A stretch of DNA of 64,000 nt from Azospirillum tabaci (lineage in GTDB: Bacteria; Pseudomonadota; Alphaproteobacteria; Azospirillales; Azospirillaceae), in the NCBI RefSeq assembly GCF_014596085.1, contig NZ_JACCJY010000001.1, positions 248,001 to 312,000 of the forward strand, given 5' to 3'. Made by a program: the position numbers and the translations under genes. The notes below the pieces were generated by a model. It ran no database searches, was not told where the DNA came from, and was given only the letters and a program-made list of their open reading frames with translations. Below are positions 53,594-62,640 of this stretch, one piece after another; the stretch's first letter is position 1; each line of letters opens with the position of its first letter.

Positions 53594-54774
53594 CAGTCGG
53601 TTTGGGTGCGCGTGGTGGCGCAGTCGCCCTGGCCCGGCCGGCAGGGCAGGATGGCGACGTCGGGCGAGGGATCGGTGGCGCCGGACAGCACGCCCAGCCG
53701 CCCCAGCGTGCGGGCGACCGTGCGCGCCGCGTAGAGCTGCCCCTCCAACCCCCAGCGGCTGCCGTTGGGAGCGTAGAGATCGCGCACCCCGCCGGCGGCC
53801 AGCGCCGTCAGACCGGCGGCCAGAGGCACCGCCTGAAGCGTCGGGTCGGCGGCCATGACCTCGTCCACCGCGGACCGGTGGGGCGGGGGGTCGAGCAGGA
53901 AATCGGCGTAGACCGTCCCTTTGTCGGGCGCGACCAGCAGCAGGAAGCGCGTCACGCCGTTGGCCTCCACCGCGTCCTGGATCGCGTGCAGCCCGGCGCG
54001 GCGCTCCTCCAGCAGGCGGTGGTCGGCGCGCCAGGGCTGGAAATCCTCCGCGCGGAAGAGGGTGGTCGTTGCGGCGGCGGAGCTGAACAGGCCCGCATAG
54101 GCCAGGGCCCGCTCTTCCACCGGACCGCCGGTCACGTTCAGAACCGTGCGCGGCAGCGCCTTGACCAGCAGGTCGAGCGCGTGGCCGACCGGCGGCGGGT
54201 TCCAGGCCTGCGCGCGGGTGCGCTCAAGGGACCGTGGCTGGCGGTTGAGGGGCTGGACGGCGAGGGGGCGCAGCGTCGTCACCCCGTGGGGGCGGGGAGC
54301 GGTGACGGTGGACAGGTCCAGCCCGCCGACGCGCTCCCCCAGGTCGCGCTCCGATAACTGCAGGATCACGACGCGCGGCGGGCGCTCCCGGAAGTCGGGG
54401 GAGGCCAGATAGGCGGCCAGCGGCGCGGCGCCCGCGGGCCGCACGCCCACGGTCAGGCCGGTCAGATTGCGCAGATGGTCGGTCCAGTAACGGCCGTAGC
54501 GGGCGTGGCGCTCCTCCGCCTCGGGCCGGGAGAATCCGTCGCCGAACACCAGCACGTCGTAACCGGCGCCGGTCCGCGCCGCCTCGGCCAGCGGAGGCAC
54601 GAAGATCGCGTGGGGCGCCTTGGGGCCGAATCGGTTCTCCGCGTAGCCGCCCAGTTCCGTCAGGTCGCCGTCGGGCGGGTCCAGCACGAAGGCCAGCGGC
54701 AGGATCAGGGCCGCGGCCAGGGCCAGCCCGCGCAGAACGATCCTGTCCAATCCGCCCTTCACCGGTCGCCTCAC
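53593..54774 (-). CDS. SGNH/AlgJ-like protein, probable polysaccharide O-acyl-modification factor
   Basis: 393 residues. An N-terminal signal anchor IVLRGLALAAALILPLAFVL places the rest in the periplasm. VLVFGDGFSRPEAEERH is in the place of SGNH block I (normally G-D-S), VVILQLSERDL is block-II/III-like, and LLLVAPDKGTVYADFLLDPP resembles the K/Y stretch of AlgJ/AlgX. It probably takes part in acetylation of the polymer. No MBOAT partner is visible in this window. GTG 54774 overlaps the upstream gene's stop (GTGA). Confidence 0.7.
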   Translation of the reverse strand: MRRPVKGGLDRIVLRGLALAAALILPLAFVLDPPDGDLTELGGYAENRFGPKAPHAIFVPPLAEAARTGAGYDVLVFGDGFSRPEAEERHARYGRYWTDHLRNLTGLTVGVRPAGAAPLAAYLASPDFRERPPRVVILQLSERDLGERVGGLDLSTVTAPRPHGVTTLRPLAVQPLNRQPRSLERTRAQAWNPPPVGHALDLLVKALPRTVLNVTGGPVEERALAYAGLFSSAAATTTLFRAEDFQPWRADHRLLEERRAGLHAIQDAVEANGVTRFLLLVAPDKGTVYADFLLDPPPHRSAVDEVMAADPTLQAVPLAAGLTALAAGGVRDLYAPNGSRWGLEGQLYAARTVARTLGRLGVLSGATDPSPDVAILPCRPGQGDCATTRTQTD

Positions 54775-56183
54775 GCCCGGTCCGCGGGGAACCGGAAGCC
54801 GGGCAGGCGGAAAATGGATATGCGGTTGTGGGTGAGCGGCGACCCGGCGGAGTCGCCGATCCACAGGCGCAGCGCCTTGGTCGCGCCGATCCACAGCAGG
54901 ATGGGCAGCAGCGAGAAGAAGCCGAACTTGACGATGGTGATGTTGCCGTCGCGGTACCATTGCAGCGACAGCGGGATGAAGGCGCAATAGAACAGCACCG
55001 CGTAGCGGTTGGTGAAGCCCGACTCCCAGAACCAGCGGTGCAGCCGGCCCAGGATCAGCCCCACCACCACCATGGTGACGATCACGCCGATCCACCCCGC
55101 GCTCATCCAGCCGTCGCCGGCCAGCGAGGTGGTCAGGTTGGAGAAGTTGCCGAAATCATGCAGCGACACCCATTTGACCGGCGCGCCGATGGGCTTGTCC
55201 GGCCACAGCATGCGCGGGATCGGCTCGGTGAAGAGCTGCAGGTACTGGGTGAACCAGGTGTAGGTCCCCGACTGCTGAGGCACCGCCCACAGGATGAAGG
55301 CCAGGAAGTCGAAGTTGGCGATGTCCTGGTTCGACACGCTCTCCACGAAGGAGCCCTGGCCGCCCTGGAAGATGCTGAACAGCTTGCCCGGATTCTCGGT
55401 GCCGGCCAGCACGCCGCGCAGGAAGTCGCGGTTGTTGCCCAGCGTGTGGAACAGCAGCAGCACCGGGAGGCCGCAGGCGAGCTGCCACCAGCGGAACCAC
55501 TTGGTGCGCGTGTGGTAGAGGATCAGCAGCACCATGCCCAGCACGCCCATGATGATCGCCCATCGCCCCCAGCCGAGATAGGCGCGGTAGCTGACGAAGG
55601 CGATGAAGGGGATGAAGGACAGCGGGTGGAAGCGGCTGACCCAGATGATGCCCAGCGTCAGCGGCAGCCCCATCGAATGGGCCTCGGCGATGTAGCCGGT
55701 GGTGTTGACGTAGACCGGCTGGCCGGTCAGCGGGTCGCGCTCCATCTGCACGTCGCCGGTGCCGGTGAAGTCGGCGCCGTCCTGGCGCAGAATGGCCGAA
55801 TAGATGGCCAGCGGCCCCAGCGCCGCCACGGTCAGGGCGAAGGCGGTGATGTCCAGCCGGTCGAAGGTGAAGGTGGGCGCCCGGCTGAAATCCGGCTTCA
55901 CCCGTCCGGCCCAGCCGCAGGCGACGGAGAAGGCGACCAGGGCGACCGAACTGACCGTCAGCGACTTCACGAACTCCGCCGCACTCGGCCAGTAGCCCAT
56001 GAACAGCCAGGCGTTGTCGATGCCGAAGCCGTGGACCAGCAGCGGGCGGATCACGAAGACCAGCGTGTGGAAGATCAGATAGTAGGTCAGCGGGTGGAAC
56101 ATCGACGCGGTGCCGGTGCTCAGGAAGGCCACGATGACCAGGGCCACCACCAGCACCTGCGCGATCAACGCCGTTTCGATCAT
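54771..56183 (-). CDS. Polysaccharide polymerase-like multi-pass membrane protein
   Basis: 470 residues with about 11 hydrophobic segments, e.g. LIAQVLVVALVIVAFL, and the loop region AGTENPGKLFSIFQGG with a long periplasmic stretch typical of O-antigen-polymerase-like (oligosaccharide repeat-unit polymerase) proteins. WYRDGNITIVKFGFFSLLP lies near the end. ATG 56183 with GGAG at a 6-base spacing. It is the first gene of a four-gene minus-strand operon, each joined by a stop/start overlap. Identity as Wzy is by topology and context only. Confidence 0.65.
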   Translation of the reverse strand: MIETALIAQVLVVALVIVAFLSTGTASMFHPLTYYLIFHTLVFVIRPLLVHGFGIDNAWLFMGYWPSAAEFVKSLTVSSVALVAFSVACGWAGRVKPDFSRAPTFTFDRLDITAFALTVAALGPLAIYSAILRQDGADFTGTGDVQMERDPLTGQPVYVNTTGYIAEAHSMGLPLTLGIIWVSRFHPLSFIPFIAFVSYRAYLGWGRWAIIMGVLGMVLLILYHTRTKWFRWWQLACGLPVLLLFHTLGNNRDFLRGVLAGTENPGKLFSIFQGGQGSFVESVSNQDIANFDFLAFILWAVPQQSGTYTWFTQYLQLFTEPIPRMLWPDKPIGAPVKWVSLHDFGNFSNLTTSLAGDGWMSAGWIGVIVTMVVVGLILGRLHRWFWESGFTNRYAVLFYCAFIPLSLQWYRDGNITIVKFGFFSLLPILLWIGATKALRLWIGDSAGSPLTHNRISIFRLPGFRFPADRA

Positions 56184-56461
56184 ACCGGACTCCGCTTGGC
56201 CTCGTGAACGCGCGGCACCGCCGGCCACGGCCCGTGGTGACGGCCGGTGGGGCGGTGTCGTCGTGCCGACCCTCAAGAGCGAAGGCGGCGCATCCGGAAG
56301 CAACGCTGCCGGCCCCGGTCGGGTCCCCCCGTCCGGGAGCGCAGACGGCGAGGGCCTCCCGGTCAGGGCTATCCTTGCCGCGCCTTCGAGGCACCCCGTC
56401 CGCGCTTTTGCTTCATCCGCCCCCCGCCGCCAGTTTCGCTGGGTTGCGGAACGGAGGTGAT

Positions 56462-58414
56462 ATGACGCGCCGGATTTCTGGACTCTTCGCGGGCGGGCTG
56501 TTGTGGCTGGTCCTGTTGCTGGCTGGCCCCGACCCGTCCTTCGCGGCGGAGCCGGCGATCCACGTCTCTCCCCAGGGCGACGACCGCTGGTCCGGACGGG
56601 CCGCCGCCTCCACCCCGGACGGGCGGGACGGCCCGGTCGCCACGCTGGCCCGCGCGGTGGAGGAGGCGCGCAAGCGCGCCCTGCACCTGATCCTGCTGCG
56701 CGGCGGCACCCACCGGCTGACCGACACGGTGACGCTGGGTCCTGAGGATTCCGGGCTGCGCATCGCCGCCTTTCCCGGCGAGACCCCGGTCCTCTCGGGC
56801 GGGGAGGTGGTGACGGGCTTCAAGGTGGAGCGGGACGGCGTGGTCTCCGCCCCGCTGGCGCGGGAGCCGGGGCTGGACGTGACCGCCGGCGGGGTGCGGC
56901 TGCGCGCGGCGCAGAGCGGCGCCTTCGACCCGCATGACCCGATCCGCAGCGGCTGGTTCGTCGCCCAGCAGACCAAGGGCGGCGGCGACAAGCGGCAGTT
57001 CCGCTTTCCGCCCGGCACCGTCCAGGCGGCCTGGGCGGTCCCCGGCGTGCGCGTCCAGGCGCTCGACCGCGAGCGGCAGGCCGACGACATCCGCGGCATC
57101 GAGCGCATCGACCGCAACGGCACGCTGGTTCTGGACCGCGACGGCTGGTACCCGTTCCGCGACGGCAGCACCTTCCGCCTGCTCGGCCATCCCGACTTCC
57201 TGAAATTCCCCGGCCAGTTCGCCTGGAGCGCCAGGGACCGGCGCCTGCTGCTCCGCCCCCACGACCCGGCGGCCTTCGCCCGCGACGGCGAGGCGGTGGT
57301 GGCCCGAACCGCCCCGCTGATCCAGGCGGAGAAGGCGGATTCCATCACCATCGACGGGCTGTCCTTCGCCGATGTGCCCTACAGCGGGGCCGCGGTGCGG
57401 CTAGCGGGTGGCACGGGGCACCGCGTCCTGAACAACCGCTTTACCGCCGTCGGCACGGGCGTGCTGCTGGTCGGCGCGTCGGACAGCGAGGTGCGCGGCA
57501 ACAGCCTGGAGCATCTGGGGCGCAGCGGGATCGAACTCACCCCGGGCAGCGCCGGCAACCGGATCATCGCCAACACCATCCGCCATGTCGGGGAGGTGAA
57601 CCTCTACAGCGCCGGCATCATGACCGCCGGGGTGACCCGCACGCGGATCGCCCACAACGACATCCGGCACGCCGCGCGCTACGGCATCTCCATGAAGAAC
57701 TGGAACCCGGAGACGAAGAACGTCGACAACGTGATCGAGTACAACCGCATCCGCGACGTCGGGCGGGAGACCGCCGACCTCGGCGCCATCGAGACGCTGG
57801 GGCGCAGCGACATCGACACGAAGCTGGTGATCCGCTTCAACGACATCCGGGGGACCGGCGGGCTGGCCACCGACGCGGCGGGGCGCTGGCTGACGCGCTA
57901 CAAGGGCTTCGGCGTCTATCTGGACGACCAGACCAACGGCGTGCGGGTGGAAGGCAACTTCCTGGAGGACACCGGCTGGGCGTCGGTCTTCATCCATGGC
58001 GGCGACGGCAACCGCGTGGAGAACAACATCGCCGTCCTGACCGACGAGCGCGACCGCTTCCTGCGCTTCGAATGGGTGCCGAAGGCGGGGACGGCGGGCT
58101 TCCTGCGCGACAACGAGGCCAGCCGCAACCTCATCCACGCCCGCGTTCCGGTGGAGCAGCTGGTGACCGCGCTGACCGGCGGTGAGTACCGGCTGGAGAA
58201 CAACATTTTCGACCGGCCGGGCCGCGGCCTGCGCGCGCCGGGGGCGGCCATGGAACGGACGCAGGCGCGCTCCGTTCAAGGAGGCAACCTGCCCGACCCC
58301 TATTTCATGAACCCAGCGAAGGACGACTACCGCCTGCGCCCGAACTCCCCCGCCCTGAAGATCGGCTTCCAGGAGCTTCCCTGGTCGCGCATCGGCCCGG
58401 AAGGGGCGCGCTGA
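56462..58414 (+). CDS. Secreted right-handed parallel beta-helix protein
   Basis: 650 residues. The signal peptide FAGGLLWLVLLLAGPDPSFA ends before AEPAIHVSPQGDDRWSG, the start of many polysaccharide lyase or hydrolase-like proteins. Repeating coil sequences follow, such as HRVLNNRFTAVGTGVLLVG, NSLEHLGRSGIELT and NTIRHVGEVNLYSAGI, typical of NosD/Pel-like beta-helices. It may cut or bind the exported polymer, as in many Wzy-dependent loci. No catalytic triad is claimed. GGAGG lies 4-5 bases before the ATG. It is divergent from the polymerase operon. Confidence 0.85.
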   Translation: MTRRISGLFAGGLLWLVLLLAGPDPSFAAEPAIHVSPQGDDRWSGRAAASTPDGRDGPVATLARAVEEARKRALHLILLRGGTHRLTDTVTLGPEDSGLRIAAFPGETPVLSGGEVVTGFKVERDGVVSAPLAREPGLDVTAGGVRLRAAQSGAFDPHDPIRSGWFVAQQTKGGGDKRQFRFPPGTVQAAWAVPGVRVQALDRERQADDIRGIERIDRNGTLVLDRDGWYPFRDGSTFRLLGHPDFLKFPGQFAWSARDRRLLLRPHDPAAFARDGEAVVARTAPLIQAEKADSITIDGLSFADVPYSGAAVRLAGGTGHRVLNNRFTAVGTGVLLVGASDSEVRGNSLEHLGRSGIELTPGSAGNRIIANTIRHVGEVNLYSAGIMTAGVTRTRIAHNDIRHAARYGISMKNWNPETKNVDNVIEYNRIRDVGRETADLGAIETLGRSDIDTKLVIRFNDIRGTGGLATDAAGRWLTRYKGFGVYLDDQTNGVRVEGNFLEDTGWASVFIHGGDGNRVENNIAVLTDERDRFLRFEWVPKAGTAGFLRDNEASRNLIHARVPVEQLVTALTGGEYRLENNIFDRPGRGLRAPGAAMERTQARSVQGGNLPDPYFMNPAKDDYRLRPNSPALKIGFQELPWSRIGPEGAR

Positions 58415-58418
58415 GCCC

Positions 58419-59021
58419 GTGGACACCCGGATTCCCTCGCCCAACTCCTCTCCCGAGGCGCCGCCGTCCGCCACCGTCGGGCTGGCGCCGCCCCGCCTCG
58501 ACCTGTCCGCCCTGCCGCCGCGCATCCTGCGCGAACTGCGCGCCAGCCATGTCGGCGAGACCGTGGCGGTGTGCCTATACGACGGGGTCGCGGGCGCCAC
58601 CGCCGATCCTGAGGTCCTGCGCTTCGCCGCCTCCCACCGAAGGGTCGAGCGGCGGCACCTGCGGCTGTTCGAGGCGGTCCTGCCGCCGGAGAGGCGCAGC
58701 GCGCCGCTGGCCTTCTGGCGCTGGTCGGGCCGGATGATGGGCGGACTGCCGGCCTGGCTCGGCCCGCCCTATTTCTACGCGGTGGTCGCCGGGGTGGAGG
58801 CGTGGGTGGACGGCCATTACGCCCGGCAGATCGCCCTGGCGCGGCGGCTCGCCCCCGATCCGGACCTGCTGAACCTGCTGGAGGCCTGCCGTCTCGACGA
58901 GCGTCTCCACGCCCGCGATGCCGCCCGGCTGGATCCGGCGCCACCCTGGGCTGCCCGCGCGCTGGCGGGGCTGGCGGTGTTCCTGTCCCGCGTGGGGGTG
59001 AGGGCGGCGCGCTGGATATGA
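58419..59021 (+). CDS. coq7: COQ7-type diiron hydroxylase
   Basis: 200 residues. The full set of COQ7 diiron ligands is present: E47 (HVGET), E77 and H80 (RRVERRHL), E127 (GVEAWVDGHY), E161 and H164 (RLDERLH). The spacings of 30, 50 and 34 between them match the family. COQ7 hydroxylates demethoxyubiquinone in ubiquinone synthesis at the membrane. A ~35-residue, Pro-rich N-terminal extension is added. GTG start, 4 bases after the beta-helix gene stop. Its place inside a polysaccharide locus is unexpected. Confidence 0.88.
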   Translation: MDTRIPSPNSSPEAPPSATVGLAPPRLDLSALPPRILRELRASHVGETVAVCLYDGVAGATADPEVLRFAASHRRVERRHLRLFEAVLPPERRSAPLAFWRWSGRMMGGLPAWLGPPYFYAVVAGVEAWVDGHYARQIALARRLAPDPDLLNLLEACRLDERLHARDAARLDPAPPWAARALAGLAVFLSRVGVRAARWI

Positions 59022-59030
59022 GGAGGACGG

Positions 59031-60179
59031 TCAGCCCATGGCGCGTTTCGGGCGGACGGCGGTTCCGGCGGCTTCGGGCAGCGGGCCGGCGATGCGGTCC
59101 AGGAGGGCGTCGAGACCGCTGTGCCCGGCCTCATGGGCGGCGCGGGCGCGGGCGTGGGCCTGTTCGGAGGCGAGCGCCAGCGCGTCGCGGTCCTTGGCCC
59201 AGAGGCGCAATGCCGGCAGCACCGCCTGGATGAAATCCCGCTCCTGGGGGACGAGACCGGGACGGGGAATGTCGCTGCCGATGCAGCCGCGGTCATAGGC
59301 CAGCACCGGCACGCCCGCCGCCATCGCCTCGAACAGCACCAGCGGCTGCGCCTCGTTGCGGTAGCGGGTGGGGAAGACGAAGACGTCGATGTCGCGGTAG
59401 AAGGCCGCCTTGGCATCGTCGTCGACCGGGCCGCGATACTCCACGTCGCCGTCGAAGGCCACCAGCCCCGCCGCGACCAGCGCGTTGTCCATCCGGCCAA
59501 GCCCCGGTCCGGCCAGCACGAGCTTGACGTCCACCCCCTCCGACCGCAGGGCGCGCAGCAAGGTGAACAGCGTGTCCAGGCCCTTGTCGGCGCACAGGTT
59601 GGACAGGTGGCCGATGCGCAGCGGGCCGGACTTGCCGTGGCGCGGGCGCGGTACCGGCGGGGTAAAGATGGCGTTGGACACGCTCATCGCCGTCCGCGCC
59701 GCCGGGTAGAGCGCCTGGAACCGCGCCTGCATGGCGGGGCAGAGCAGCACATGCATGCAGTCCGTGCCGGCGAGGCGGGTCAGCAGGCTCATCCGCCAAG
59801 TGGGTTTGGAGATGGTGGCGAAGGAATGGTGGTGCAGCGTGCGTTCATAGCCGAACAGCCGCGCCGTGCCGGCCAGCGCCGCCGTGTAGAAGATCCCCAG
59901 CCCTGAATCGACGGGCATGTAGAAGCGCCGTCCGGGGATCGTCGCCCCGGCCGCCAGACGCAGGCCCGCCAGCAGGACGCGCATGGCCTTGGCGGCGTGA
60001 TAGCGCAGGCCGCCGCCGTTCCAGCCCGGCGACAGGTCCGCGACCTCCACCGTGGCCTCGACCGGACCGCGACTGCGCAGGCGATCCAGCACCAGGGCGG
60101 TGACCCGGCTCATCCCGTCCATGGGCGGGGGAAGGCGGCCCGAGACGACGATGTGAGGGGTGTTGCGGCGGTCGGTCAT
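59031..60179 (-). CDS. Glycosyltransferase family 4
   Basis: 382 residues of the GT-B fold. The N-terminal half has PPMDGMSRVTALVLDRL. The C-terminal donor site is LVLAGPGLGRMDNALVAAG, and an E-x-x-x-x-x-x-x-E-like motif with RNEAQPLVLFEAMAAGVPVL. The donor and acceptor sugars are unknown. The start overlaps the next upstream stop as ATGA. The C-terminus reads through DRIAGPLPEAAG and converges on coq7. Confidence 0.88.
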   Translation of the reverse strand: MTDRRNTPHIVVSGRLPPPMDGMSRVTALVLDRLRSRGPVEATVEVADLSPGWNGGGLRYHAAKAMRVLLAGLRLAAGATIPGRRFYMPVDSGLGIFYTAALAGTARLFGYERTLHHHSFATISKPTWRMSLLTRLAGTDCMHVLLCPAMQARFQALYPAARTAMSVSNAIFTPPVPRPRHGKSGPLRIGHLSNLCADKGLDTLFTLLRALRSEGVDVKLVLAGPGLGRMDNALVAAGLVAFDGDVEYRGPVDDDAKAAFYRDIDVFVFPTRYRNEAQPLVLFEAMAAGVPVLAYDRGCIGSDIPRPGLVPQERDFIQAVLPALRLWAKDRDALALASEQAHARARAAHEAGHSGLDALLDRIAGPLPEAAGTAVRPKRAMG

Positions 60180-61378
60180 CAGGCTTCGCTTTCACGGGTG
60201 CCCTTTCGGGCGCTTTCATCAGTGCTTCGGGCAGCGTCTTTGCGGGCGCCCAGGCTGTGCAGGGCCTTCTCCACGGCCTCCGCGAAAAAGCCGGCGTCGG
60301 CCAGCGCCTGGAAGGGCCGTCCGTTGAGGCTGAGGCGGCGCCATTCCGCCTCGTCCGACGCGACGGACAGCATGTGGCGGGCCAATCCCTCCGGGTTGTC
60401 GGGCTCGACGATGTGGCCGTTCAGGCCGCTGCGGATCAGCACGTCGCGGGCGCCGCACTGGTCGGACAGGATCGTCGGCACGCCCATCGCCAGCGCCTCG
60501 TTCACCACCAGCCCGAACTGCTCCTCCAGCGAGGGCAGCAGCAGGCACAGGGTGGAGCCCAGCGTCTCCGCGATCCCCTTCTCCTGAAGGAAGCCGCGGA
60601 AGAGGATGTGCCCCTCCAGCCCGCGCCTGGCGACCTCCGCCCGCAGGTCGGCCTCCAGCGGGCCGGAGCCGCAGAGGTGCAGGGGCCGCGCCGCCTCTCC
60701 CGCCAGCCGGCGGTAGAGGTCGTAGGCCTCGACCGCGCGGAACAGGTTCTTCTTCGGCACGAAGCGGGCGATGATGGTGAAGTGCCGCTCGGCGAAGGGC
60801 ACGCCGTCGGGCGCCGGGGTCATGCCGGACAGCCGGCGCACCCGCTCCAGCGACAGGGTGTCGTAGCCGATGAACAGCCGGTCCTTGGGCAGGCCGAGGA
60901 AGCGGTAGTAGTCGACGGTGCGGTGGCTGCCCCCGATCGCCGCCTGATAGGGCTTGTAGAGCAGGGACTTCAGCGCCTCGCGCCAGAGGACGCGCGGCTT
61001 GTCGTCGAACTTGGAGGCGTTCATGTTGACGACGCGCCGGCCCATCAGACGCATCGTCACCGCCAGGGCGAAGACGTCCGGTTCCTCGTAATGGCACAGG
61101 AAGACGTGGCTGGCCCCCGCCTTGCGGCACTCGCGCAGCAGGGCGCGGTAGACCTGGAAGGACGGGATGTCCGCCTTGGAGCGCCCGGGGAACAGCGTGA
61201 CCTTGCGGAAATGCTGCCCCTCCCCGGTGGAGTCCCAGGCGTAGGTGTGGGACTTCGACCCGACCTCCAGTCCGACAACGTCGTAGAGATGGCCGAGCCG
61301 TCGGCCAACCGCCTCCAGCCGGTCCATGTGGTAGGGGCCGAACATTTCCCAGGAGAAGACCAGGGCGGGTTTCGTCAT
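60179..61378 (-). CDS. Glycosyltransferase family 4
   Basis: 399 residues of GT-B fold. RFVPKKNLFRAVEAYDLYRR and LHLCGSGPLEADLRAEV mark the donor half, and EEQFGLVVNEALAMGVPTI the E-x7-E retaining motif. The N-terminal half has ALVFSWEMFGPYHMDRLEA. Overlaps its upstream neighbour by 4 bases (61375-61378). Sugar not predictable. Confidence 0.88.
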   Translation of the reverse strand: MTKPALVFSWEMFGPYHMDRLEAVGRRLGHLYDVVGLEVGSKSHTYAWDSTGEGQHFRKVTLFPGRSKADIPSFQVYRALLRECRKAGASHVFLCHYEEPDVFALAVTMRLMGRRVVNMNASKFDDKPRVLWREALKSLLYKPYQAAIGGSHRTVDYYRFLGLPKDRLFIGYDTLSLERVRRLSGMTPAPDGVPFAERHFTIIARFVPKKNLFRAVEAYDLYRRLAGEAARPLHLCGSGPLEADLRAEVARRGLEGHILFRGFLQEKGIAETLGSTLCLLLPSLEEQFGLVVNEALAMGVPTILSDQCGARDVLIRSGLNGHIVEPDNPEGLARHMLSVASDEAEWRRLSLNGRPFQALADAGFFAEAVEKALHSLGARKDAARSTDESARKGTRESEA

Positions 61379-62634
61379 GCGTCGTCATTCCCAAGCAGCA
61401 GCGTGGCGTAGCGCGCCAGGACGGCGCTGCGGCTGGCGTTGCCCTCCACCCAGGCGCGGCCCCGGCGGCCCATGGCGGCGCTCCGGGCGGGATCGTTCAA
61501 CAATTCGGCCACGGCCCGCGCCATGGCCTCCGGCGCGTCGGGCGGGGTGCGCAGGAAGGCATCGATCTCCGTCCCCAGCCGGTCGAGCGCCGAGCCCGGC
61601 AGGCAGGTGCAGACGAAGGGCCGCCCGGCGGACAGGATGGTCACCGCCTTGCCCGGCATGGCGAAGGCCGCCCCCTCCGGGCGCTGCGGCACCAGATGCA
61701 CGTCGCCCGCCGCCAACCCCTCGGCGAGCTGGTCGGACGGAATCAGGGGGGCGAACTCCACGTTGGGCAGCGCCATCGCCTTGGCCTGGGCCTTCAGCTC
61801 CTCCTCCAGCCCGCCCTGGCCGCGCAGCAGCACGCGGGCGTCGGGGCGCAGCGCGTGCAGGTGGCGGGCCATCTCCAGCACTTGGTCCAGCCCCTGCTTG
61901 CGGGCGAAGGCGCCGCTGTAGAGCACGGTCGGCGGCTGGCCCTCCGGCCGGGGCAGGGGGCGGATGGCGTCGGCGTCGACATGGGGCGGGATCACCGTGA
62001 TCGGCCGCCGCACGCCGAGATCGCGCAGCACGTCGGCCATCGCCTCCGACAGCACGACGATGCCGTCGGCGCGGTTCAGCGCGGTGCGCTCCACCGCCTG
62101 GATGGCCTTCAGCGCGGCCCCGCCGCCCATGCCCAGCGCGCCGGCGAGGCCCGACTGGATGTCATGCACGATGGCGATGTGCCGGCCGCCCGGCGCCCGG
62201 AAGCGGTCGGCGACGGCGACGCTGAAGATGGAGGGGCAGAGCGACAGCACCGCCTTGTGCCGCCCGACCCGTCCGCGGGCACGCGCCGCCAGGAAGCCGG
62301 CGTGCAGCACCCCCTCGTGGATCAGCCGGGCCTTCATCCCGCCGCCCTTCGGCGGGATGGTGAACAGCCGCTCGATGCGGACCCCATTCACGGTGCGGCG
62401 GTCCTCGCCCCCGTCGGCGTAGCCGTCGTAGATGGCCTGCCCCGGATAGTTGGGGCGCGCGGTCAGCACGGTCGTGTCCGTCCCCGCCGCGGCGAAGGCG
62501 GTGGCGAGGTCGGTCATCATCGGCGCGCTGCCGGCGGGTTCCGGCCAATAGCTCATCGCCACCAGCAGGACCGATGGCGGCAAGGCGGCCGGGGCCGCAA
62601 TGTGGGTGCGCAGGGGTGTGGAGTCATCGGGCAT
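61375..62634 (-). CDS. Glycosyltransferase family 4 (WbuB/WcaI-like)
   Basis: 419 residues. MSYWPEPAGSAPMMTDLATAFA and VLTARPNYPG are typical of the WcaI/WbuB subgroup, and VLYSGAFARKQGLDQVLEM starts the donor half. The usual EA-x-A-x-G loop is replaced by VPQRPEGAAFAMPGKAVTIL, as in WbuB-type enzymes. It starts 6 bases after the GDP-fucose synthase gene, which suggests fucose (or a fucosamine derivative) may be a donor. Confidence 0.85.
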   Translation of the reverse strand: MPDDSTPLRTHIAAPAALPPSVLLVAMSYWPEPAGSAPMMTDLATAFAAAGTDTTVLTARPNYPGQAIYDGYADGGEDRRTVNGVRIERLFTIPPKGGGMKARLIHEGVLHAGFLAARARGRVGRHKAVLSLCPSIFSVAVADRFRAPGGRHIAIVHDIQSGLAGALGMGGGAALKAIQAVERTALNRADGIVVLSEAMADVLRDLGVRRPITVIPPHVDADAIRPLPRPEGQPPTVLYSGAFARKQGLDQVLEMARHLHALRPDARVLLRGQGGLEEELKAQAKAMALPNVEFAPLIPSDQLAEGLAAGDVHLVPQRPEGAAFAMPGKAVTILSAGRPFVCTCLPGSALDRLGTEIDAFLRTPPDAPEAMARAVAELLNDPARSAAMGRRGRAWVEGNASRSAVLARYATLLLGNDDA

Positions 62635-62640
62635 CGGCGG

